A stretch of DNA of 18,818 bases. Source: an uncultured Oscillospiraceae bacterium. GTDB taxonomy: Bacteria; Bacillota_A; Clostridia; Oscillospirales; Oscillospiraceae. The translations under genes were made by a program, and so were the position numbers. Location: NCBI GenBank assembly GCA_900762245.1, contig CAAFFR010000025.1, positions 1 through 18,818 of the forward strand, written 5' to 3'. Below the pieces are notes generated by a model. It had not been told where the DNA came from and did not search any database. It saw only the letters and a program-made list of their open reading frames with translations. This document shows, piece after piece, positions 12,556 through 18,818 of the stretch (positions within the stretch are counted from its first letter, which is position 1; each line of letters begins with the position of its first letter).

Positions 12556-13077
12556 GTGGCAGAAATGGAAAAAGAAATGAAGGAAACCCCCGCAGAGGAA
12601 ACCCCCGCAGAGGAAACCGTTGAAACCGCTGAAGAAGTGGTGGAAACCAATCCCTGGGAGGAAAAATATAACGCAGAACGGGATGCCCACCTGAGAGTGG
12701 CTGCGGAGTTTGACAACTTCCGCAAGCGCACCATTAAGGAAAAGGAAGGTTCCTACGGCAACGGCAAAGCCGATGCCGTGGCAAAGATGCTTCCCATCTA
12801 CGACAATCTGGAACGGGCTCTGAATCAGCCCACTGAAGATGCCGCCTACAAGAAGGGCGTGGAGATGACCATGAACGAACTGGTAAAAATCTTCACCGCA
12901 CTGGGCGTGGAAATCTTCGGCAATGCGGGCGATGCGTTCGACCCCAACCTGCACAACGCTGTGATGCACATCGATTCTGAAGAGCTGGGTGAAAACACCA
13001 TCGCACAGGTCTTCCAGAAGGGCTTTAAGATCGGCGAGAAGATCGTCCGGTTCGCCATGGTGCAGGTTGCCAATTAA
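12556..13077 (+). CDS. grpE: Nucleotide exchange factor GrpE
   Basis: 173 residues, starting at GTG 12556 seven bases after AGGAGG (12543-12548). GrpE dimers release ADP from DnaK. An acidic, Thr/Glu-rich leader (about 1-40) contains a tandem 15-bp duplication (12583-12597 and 12598-12612) giving ETPAE twice. The long dimerisation helix includes RVAAEFDNFRKRTIKEKE. The C-terminal beta domain has DAFDPNLHNAVMH and IAQVFQKGFKIGEKIVRFAMVQVAN, the family signature. It is cotranscribed with hrcA. A repeat copy separates it from dnaK. Confidence 0.96.
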   Translation: MAEMEKEMKETPAEETPAEETVETAEEVVETNPWEEKYNAERDAHLRVAAEFDNFRKRTIKEKEGSYGNGKADAVAKMLPIYDNLERALNQPTEDAAYKKGVEMTMNELVKIFTALGVEIFGNAGDAFDPNLHNAVMHIDSEELGENTIAQVFQKGFKIGEKIVRFAMVQVAN

Positions 13078-13089
13078 GTCACTACTTCG

Positions 13090-13201
13090 ATGTCATTGCG
13101 AACCAGTCCGCAGACTAGTGTGGTGACCGAAGGGAATGCCTGTGGTGCAATCCCCATAAACGAAGGAGATTGCCACGTCGCTTCGCTCCTCGCAATGACA
13201 T
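13090..13201. repeat. ATGTCATTGCG repeat, copy D (inside the heat-shock operon)
   Basis: Ends ATGTCATTGCGAA and CTCGCAATGACAT. The left arm is of the CCAGTCCGCAGACTAGT type, the right arm GCCACGTCGCTTCGCTCCTCGC. It starts 12 bp after the grpE stop and ends 52 bp before dnaK. No clear promoter was found between it and dnaK. Confidence 0.85.
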
Positions 13202-13253
13202 GCAATTTATTACTTTGTTAAAAAATTTAGGTTTTATATAGGAGGAAATTATT

Positions 13254-15068
<1,815 letters not shown>

Positions 15069-15080
15069 TTAACCCCGAAA

Positions 15081-15106
15081 AAGGGGCGGCGATACCGCCG
15101 CCCCTT
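15081..15106 (+). terminator. Hairpin after dnaK
   Basis: AAGGGGCGGCG (15081-15091) pairs with CGCCGCCCCTT (15096-15106) over ATAC. Only TTCTTGG follows, so it is probably a partial terminator or mRNA-end stabiliser that lowers expression of the downstream genes relative to dnaK. Confidence 0.7.
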
Positions 15107-15145
15107 CTTGGTGTATTATCCGAAACTTTTATGAGGTGAACATAT

Positions 15146-15640
15146 ATGCAGGGATTAACAAAGCGGGAGCTGCTGGTGACGGACCCCGATCAGATCCGCC
15201 ACATTCTGGATACCGGCAAGGTTCTCCACTTGGGTCTGGCAGTAAATAACGAACCTTATGTGGTTCCCATGAACTATGGCTATTGCCTGGAAAACGGCAA
15301 GCTGGTGCTGTATCTGCACAGCGCCGTCCGGGGCAAAAAGCTGGATATGATCCGGGCAAATCCCCGGGTATTCTTTGAAATCGACTGTGACCTGATGCCC
15401 TTCGAGGGGCGCGTTCCCTGCCAGTACGGTCTGGTCTATTCTTCCCTCATGGGCCGGGGCACTGCTGTGCTGGTGGATGACGTGGAGGAAAAGAAGCAGG
15501 CTATGTCCATTCTGATGAAGACCCAGACCGGCAAGGATTTCACCTTTGAAGACCGGCTGGTCACCATCGTTTCGGTAATTCGCATCGATGTGGAAGAATA
15601 TACCGCAAAACACCGGCCCCTGCCGGAAGCTATGAGGTAA
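15146..15640 (+). CDS. Pyridoxamine 5-phosphate oxidase-family (NimA-like) flavin split-barrel protein
   Basis: 164 residues. The pattern HILDTGKVLHLGLAVNNEPYVVPMNYGY, then LVLYLHSAVRGKKLDMIRANPRVFFEID and CQYGLVYSSLMGRGTAVLVDD, matches the NimA-like branch of the FMN-binding split-barrel fold. Members bind FMN or heme; some reduce nitroimidazoles, but most are uncharacterised, so the activity here is an inference. ATG 15146 has GAGGTGA seven bases upstream. It sits between dnaK and dnaJ, 6 bp ahead of the dnaJ start, and has no visible promoter of its own, so it should be heat-shock induced by read-through. A gene of this type between dnaK and dnaJ is not the classic arrangement. Confidence 0.85.
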   Translation: MQGLTKRELLVTDPDQIRHILDTGKVLHLGLAVNNEPYVVPMNYGYCLENGKLVLYLHSAVRGKKLDMIRANPRVFFEIDCDLMPFEGRVPCQYGLVYSSLMGRGTAVLVDDVEEKKQAMSILMKTQTGKDFTFEDRLVTIVSVIRIDVEEYTAKHRPLPEAMR

Positions 15641-15646
15641 GGAACA

Positions 15647-16798
15647 ATGGCAGAAAACAAACGCGATTATTATGAGGTGCTGGGTGTCAACAAAGGCGCC
15701 AGTGCCGAGGAAATAAGGAAGGCCTACCGCAAGGCGGCCATGAAGTACCATCCCGACCGCAACCCCGGCGACAAAACTGCCGAGGAAAAATTCAAGGAGT
15801 GCGGCGAGGCTTATGAAGTCCTGTCCGACGACAGCAAGCGTCAGCGCTATGACCAGTTCGGCTTCGCCGGTGTGGACCCCAACTACGGCGCAGGCGGCAA
15901 TGGCCCCTACGGTGCCGGCGGATTCAGCGGCTTCGGTGATTTCGGCGACCTGGGCGACATTTTCGGCGAATTCTTCGGCGGCAGCAGCCGCAGCCGGGCA
16001 AGCAGCCAGAATGCCCCCCGCCGGGGCGAAAACGTCATGTCCCGCCTGGAGCTGACCTTTGAGGAAGCCGCCTTCGGCTGCGAAAAGGAAGTTGCCACCC
16101 AGCGCATCGAAAACTGCGCCGCCTGTAACGGCAGCGGTTCCTCCGACGGTGTCATCGAGACCTGTACCCAGTGCGGCGGCCGTGGTCAGGTCCGCAGTGT
16201 CCAGAATTTCATGGGTATGCAGATGCAGTCCACCACCACCTGTCCCACCTGTAACGGCCGGGGTAAGATGGTGAAGAACCCCTGCACCACCTGTAAGGGC
16301 AAGGGCAAGGTCCGCAAGACCAACCGGGTCAAGGTGAAGATCCCCGCCGGTGTGGATGCAGGCCAGAGTGTCCGGGTTCGGGGCGAGGGCTGCGTGGGCT
16401 CCAACGGCGGCGTCAACGGCGACCTGCTGGTGGAAATTTACATCAAGCGCCACGCCATCTTCACCCGCGACGAGTTCGATGTGCTGTGCGAGGTGCCCAT
16501 TTCCTTTACACAGGCCGCTCTGGGCGCGGAAATCGATGTCCCCACCATCGACGGCAAGGTTAAATACGAGATCCCCGAAGGCACCCAGACAGGACGGGAA
16601 TTTGTCCTGCGGGATAAGGGCATTCCCGAGGTTGGCAACCCCCGCCGCCGCGGCGACCACCGCTTCACCGTGGTGGTAGAGACCCCCACCAAGCTGACCA
16701 AGGAGCAGAAGGAGCTGCTGCGCCAGCTGGAAGGCACCATGGAGGTCAGCCCCAAGCGGAAGAAATTCATTGATAATCTGAAAGATTTCTTTGATTAA
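15647..16798 (+). CDS. dnaJ: Molecular chaperone DnaJ (Hsp40)
   Basis: 383 residues, full length. DnaJ delivers substrates to DnaK and stimulates its ATPase. J domain about 5-70 with HPD at 35-37; Gly/Phe-rich linker about 72-112 ([21 protein letters not shown]). Four zinc-binding repeats: CAACNGSG (157-164), CTQCGGRG (173-180), CPTCNGRG (199-206), CTTCKGKG (213-220). The two C-terminal beta domains include [19 protein letters not shown] and [18 protein letters not shown] 15647 overlaps no gene; AAGGA at 15639-15643 is close to the upstream stop codon, implying translational coupling to the flavin protein. Last gene of the operon. Confidence 0.98.
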   Translation: MAENKRDYYEVLGVNKGASAEEIRKAYRKAAMKYHPDRNPGDKTAEEKFKECGEAYEVLSDDSKRQRYDQFGFAGVDPNYGAGGNGPYGAGGFSGFGDFGDLGDIFGEFFGGSSRSRASSQNAPRRGENVMSRLELTFEEAAFGCEKEVATQRIENCAACNGSGSSDGVIETCTQCGGRGQVRSVQNFMGMQMQSTTTCPTCNGRGKMVKNPCTTCKGKGKVRKTNRVKVKIPAGVDAGQSVRVRGEGCVGSNGGVNGDLLVEIYIKRHAIFTRDEFDVLCEVPISFTQAALGAEIDVPTIDGKVKYEIPEGTQTGREFVLRDKGIPEVGNPRRRGDHRFTVVVETPTKLTKEQKELLRQLEGTMEVSPKRKKFIDNLKDFFD

Positions 16799-16805
16799 AG
16801 GCGAA

Positions 16806-16842
16806 AAAACGCAGGACGGTACTTGTGATCGTCCTGCGTTTT
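16806..16842. terminator. Terminator of the heat-shock operon
   Basis: AAAACGCAGGACG (16806-16818) pairs with CGTCCTGCGTTTT (16830-16842). The A run and T run allow action on both strands. It starts 7 bp after the dnaJ stop. Confidence 0.88.
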
Positions 16843-16851
16843 ATGTATAAT
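16823..16851 (+). promoter_or_regulatory. Likely dCMP deaminase promoter, inside the dnaJ terminator
   Basis: -35 TTGTGA (16823-16828) lies in the terminator loop, followed by a 17-bp spacer and -10 TATAAT (16846-16851). The leader to the gene at 17053 would be ~195 nt and contain repeat copy E. Confidence 0.45.
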
Positions 16852-16875
16852 GAGGTATATAAGGTATAAACTTGT

Positions 16876-16998
16876 ATGTCATTGCGAGGAGCGCAGCGAC
16901 GTGGCAATCCGTATCCCCTTGCCGTGTCGCAATATGCTGCTGCCTGCAAAAGGAGAACGGATTGCCACACCAGTCTGCGGACTGGTTCGCAATGACAT
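16876..16998. repeat. ATGTCATTGCG repeat, copy E
   Basis: Ends ATGTCATTGCGAGG and GTTCGCAATGACAT. Left arm GAGCGCAGCGACGTGGCAATCC, right arm GGATTGCCACACCAGTCTGCGGACTGGT (read as shorter blocks). It is the copy that does not directly follow a stop codon: the dnaJ terminator lies between. Confidence 0.85.
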
Positions 16999-17052
16999 GG
17001 TAAACGTTAGGTGTCGTATTGATCCTACAACACTTCTTTTGGAGGAAACTTT

Positions 17053-17547
17053 ATGAAACGATCCGATTACATCAGCTGGGACGAATATTTCATGGGCATT
17101 GCCATGCTGGCGGCCCGGCGGAGCAAGGACCCCAATACCCAGGTGGGTGCCTGCATCGTTTCTCAGGATAATATTATCATCTCCACCGGCTACAACGGCA
17201 TGCCCAAGGGCTGCTCCGACGATGTATACCCCTGGGACCGGGTGGGCGAGGAGACCAAGTATCCCTATGTGGTCCATGCAGAGCTCAATGCGGTGCTGAA
17301 TGCCAACGGCCGTGACCTGCGGGGCAGCAAGCTGTATGTGGCGCTGTTCCCCTGCAACGAGTGCGCCAAGGCCATCATCCAGAGCGGTGTGAAGGAAGTC
17401 TACTACCTGTCTGATAAGTACGCCGACTCCATGTCCACCCTGGCCTCCAAGCGGATGATGGAGTCCGCCGGTGTCAAGTTCACCCAGCTGCGGACCAATT
17501 TGAAGTCCATTACTCTGGATTTCATCCCAGAGGAAGAGCGAACATAA
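17053..17547 (+). CDS. Deoxycytidylate (dCMP) deaminase / ComEB-like
   Basis: 164 residues. Converts dCMP to dUMP, the precursor for thymidylate. The zinc site is H75-A-E77 in VVHAELNAV and C101/C104 in FPCNEC; E77 is the catalytic proton shuttle in the family. DPNTQVGACIV and STGYNGMPKGCSDD are further dCMP-deaminase signatures, and they separate it from tRNA and cytidine deaminases. ATG 17053 has GGAGGA at 17041-17046. ComEB, the competence-operon homologue of Bacillus, belongs to the same family, but no comEA or comEC is present, so a nucleotide role is more likely. Confidence 0.93.
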   Translation: MKRSDYISWDEYFMGIAMLAARRSKDPNTQVGACIVSQDNIIISTGYNGMPKGCSDDVYPWDRVGEETKYPYVVHAELNAVLNANGRDLRGSKLYVALFPCNECAKAIIQSGVKEVYYLSDKYADSMSTLASKRMMESAGVKFTQLRTNLKSITLDFIPEEERT

Positions 17548-17562
17548 AACTAAGGAAAAAAC

Positions 17563-17655
17563 ATGTCATTGCGAACCAGTCCTCAGACTGGTGTGGCAAT
17601 CCCCTCCAATCGAAGGAGATTCCCACGCCGGTGTGCACCTGGCTCGGAATGACAT
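17563..17655. repeat. ATGTCATTGCG repeat, copy F (shortest)
   Basis: Begins 15 bp after the deaminase stop. Ends ATGTCATTGCGAA and CTCGGAATGACAT. Both arms are of the CCAGT...ACTGG or related hairpin type (CCAGTCCTCAGACTGG on the left; CCGGTGTGCACCTGG on the right), unlike the mixed arms of the other copies. At 93 bp it has almost no middle section. Confidence 0.8.
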
Positions 17656-17686
17656 GTTTCTTTTTTACATCTTATACTGATATTCA

Positions 17687-17835
17687 ATTAAAAACTTTAA
17701 GCCGAAGGGTTAAAGTTTTTAATGTGAAGATCATAATGAGACTGGATTTTATGATTTTCTAATCCGAAAATCATAAAATCGACAGCGCCGATAGGCGGTG
17801 TCTTTCAAATTGAACTTAAATAGTTCAATTTGAAA
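17687..17835. repeat. Array of three long AT-rich hairpins at 58-bp spacing
   Basis: Hairpin 1: ATTAAAAACTTTAA (17687-17700) with TTAAAGTTTTTAAT (17710-17723). Hairpin 2: GATTTTATGATTTTC (17745-17759) with GAAAATCATAAAATC (17766-17780). Hairpin 3: TTTCAAATTGAACT (17803-17816) with AGTTCAATTTGAAA (17822-17835). All stems are perfect, 14-15 bp, with different sequences. They start at 17687, 17745 and 17803. A small CGCC-GATA-GGCG hairpin lies between 2 and 3. Hairpin 3 encodes the last residues of the degV remnant. Confidence 0.8.
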
Positions 17836-18496
17836 ACAGTATTAATATACTGCACTGCCACGCAGCCGGGACCACCCTGGGTGATGAAGGCGGGGCTCAG
17901 GGGATAGATGTGAAACTGCGCATCGGGCATAGCCTCTTTCAGCACCTTCAAAGCCAGCTCTGCCTTGCCCACATTGCTCACCAGCGGAGACAAGCGGCCG
18001 CCACGGCGCAGATAGTCAAAGTCTGCAGGCACCAGGAAGCTCTTGGCGGTATCCATCAAAGCATGCAGTCTCTCCACGATTGTCTCCCGGTTAAGGCCCT
18101 CCTTTGCCCACCGGACAGCCTGCTCCACCAGATACCGGTGGGGACCGCAGAGGGTCCGGGTATTCACCACGGTGATCTTGTTGCTATGGCCGCAGAGCTG
18201 GGCTGCTGCCACAGTGCTGTTGTAGGTGCCGCTGAGGCCGGCTGCCATGGCCACATTGATGATCTCATCGTCGGGATAGCGGTTCATCAGAGCCTCCACC
18301 TCGCCGATGGCAGGCTGAGAGGAAGTGGGCATATGGCCCTGACGGATGATGGCTACAAATTCTTCCGATGTAATCTCATCAAACCCCGGTAGCTTTTGCC
18401 TGCGATGGTGACAGACAGGGGAGAAACGTCAAAGCCGGCCTCCCGGGCCTGGGTGGTGGAATAGAGGGTGGACGTATCCGAAATGATGCGGACCAT
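17805..18496 (-). pseudogene. DegV family protein, frameshifted and internally shortened
   Basis: DegV proteins bind fatty acids and in Firmicutes act as FakB partners of a fatty-acid kinase. From ATG 18496 (AAAGGAGTGA upstream) the frame reads MVRIISDTSTLYSTTQAREA and continues to SYRG (~38 residues). The next base is missing in a G run (18384-18387), and the expected sequence FDEITSEEF resumes in another frame, followed by the ligand-site motif MPTSSQPAIGEV and AAGLSGTYNSTV. A second defect follows FDYLRRGGRLSPLVSNVG: it jumps to KAELALKVLKEAMPDAQ, so about 60 residues of the usual ~280 are absent. The end (QGGPGCVAVQYI) is near normal but finishes with ~11 residues from hairpin 3. The frameshift alone could be a sequencing error; the deletion could not easily be. 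Confidence 0.75.
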
Positions 18497-18550
18497 AGCG
18501 ATTCACTCCTTTAATGAGTTTTTGAATAACCGATGATATGGTTTTGCATT

Positions 18551-18579
18551 ATTTTATCAAAAAAGGGCGAAGGTGTCAA
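18551..18579 (-). promoter_or_regulatory. degV promoter
   Basis: -35 TTGACA (18574-18579), 17-bp spacer, extended -10 TGA-TAAAAT (18551-18556): near-perfect consensus. The leader to ATG 18496 is about 48 nt. The promoter is intact although the gene is damaged. Confidence 0.8.
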
Positions 18580-18620
18580 CGGAAGATTCCCACATTCCCC
18601 ATTTCCGTTCCCGGCACAGC

Positions 18621-18647
18621 AAAAACGGCACCCTTTCGGGTGCCGTT
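18621..18647 (-). terminator. Minus-strand terminator
   Basis: AACGGCACCC (18624-18633) pairs with GGGTGCCGTT (18638-18647) over TTTC. On the minus strand the stem runs into TTTTTGCTG. It separates degV from a transcription unit entering from the right. Confidence 0.8.
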
Positions 18648-18654
18648 CAGACTG

Positions 18655-18818
18655 TCAAAAAAGCCTCGCAGAGTTCGCCGCGGATGCGGCGAATAAAGTG
18701 CAAACCGTTTTTGGCCGCGGCGTGTACGTGGACAAAAACACTTCTCAGACTGCAAGTGTGGGAGTTGTGCGCCAAGGGCGCACAAGGAGTGCGCGCAGCA
18801 GGCTGCTAAAATCTGTCG
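18655..18818. other. Unassigned right edge, hairpin-rich
   Basis: No gene is recognised. A minus-strand frame is open from the edge to 18576, but it runs through the terminator and has no family resemblance. Perfect hairpins are TTCGCCGC-GGAT-GCGGCGAA (18674-18693) and TTGTGCGCC-AAG-GGCGCACAA (18765-18785). Because a minus-strand terminator follows, this may be the 3-prime untranslated end of a gene or RNA beyond the window. Confidence 0.4.

Noticed and set aside
13202..13253. Separate dnaK promoter (TTGTTA ... TATATA)
   Set aside because: The spacing is only 14 bp and no better combination was found. Read-through from the hrcA promoter is the simpler reading.
17687..17835. Triple hairpin array as a CRISPR or phage attachment region
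   Set aside because: The three stems have different sequences, so they are not direct repeats, and no integrase or cas gene is nearby.
18576..18818. Minus-strand coding frame at the right edge
   Set aside because: It is open to the edge but continues through a strong terminator and several hairpins, and shows no recognisable domain.

Overview
This window looks like chromosomal DNA of a gut-type Clostridia, most likely order Oscillospirales (Faecalibacterium/Subdoligranulum/Oscillibacter-like). The grounds are the Firmicutes heat-shock order hrcA-grpE-dnaK-dnaJ with a perfect CIRCE operator, strong AGGAGG-type ribosome binding sites, fairly GC-rich genes, and many small palindromic intergenic repeats. 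The genus is inferred from these traits, not proven.

Layout. 1-311: 3-prime end of a sugar-kinase-like phosphotransferase. 312-815: terminators, a tRNA-Arg(CCG) on the minus strand and a truncated copy of its 3-prime end. 816-2565: a DivIVA-like coiled-coil protein and a FliB-type lysine N-methylase; the methylase has a piece of the local repeat family in its reading frame. 2566-3210: repeat, tRNA-Gln remnant, a run of hairpins, tRNA-Gln(CTG) and tRNA-Val(CAC). 3327-7759: sfsA, trmB, a nitroreductase and mnmG. 7760-9017: 1.26 kb without a protein gene, holding a repeat, two divergent promoters around a perfect palindrome, an A-rich stretch of about 550 nt that may be a large structured RNA, and a tandem repeat array. 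9018-11083: C39-like peptidase and C_GCAxxG_C_C protein (minus strand), divergent from a DMT-type transporter. 11391-16798: heat-shock operon hrcA-grpE-dnaK-(flavin split-barrel protein)-dnaJ. 16823-17547: dCMP deaminase. 17687-18496: three evenly spaced long hairpins and a broken degV on the minus strand. 18497-18818: degV promoter, a minus-strand terminator and unassigned sequence.

Most genes are housekeeping: tRNA modification (trmB, mnmG), tRNAs, protein folding (HrcA represses; GrpE, DnaK and DnaJ form the Hsp70 cycle) and nucleotide supply (dCMP deaminase). The unusual content is intergenic. One repeat family (ends ATGTCATTGCG/CGCAATGACAT) occurs six times, five of them starting 2-25 bp after a stop codon, and a related arm has become protein-coding inside fliB.

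The most interesting candidates are the 8147-8702 transcript, the palindrome with divergent promoters beside it, the repeat-derived peptide in FliB, the paired tRNA 3-prime-end remnants, the overlapping double CIRCE, and the triple hairpin array by the degV pseudogene. All were found by reading the sequence; no database search or folding program was run.
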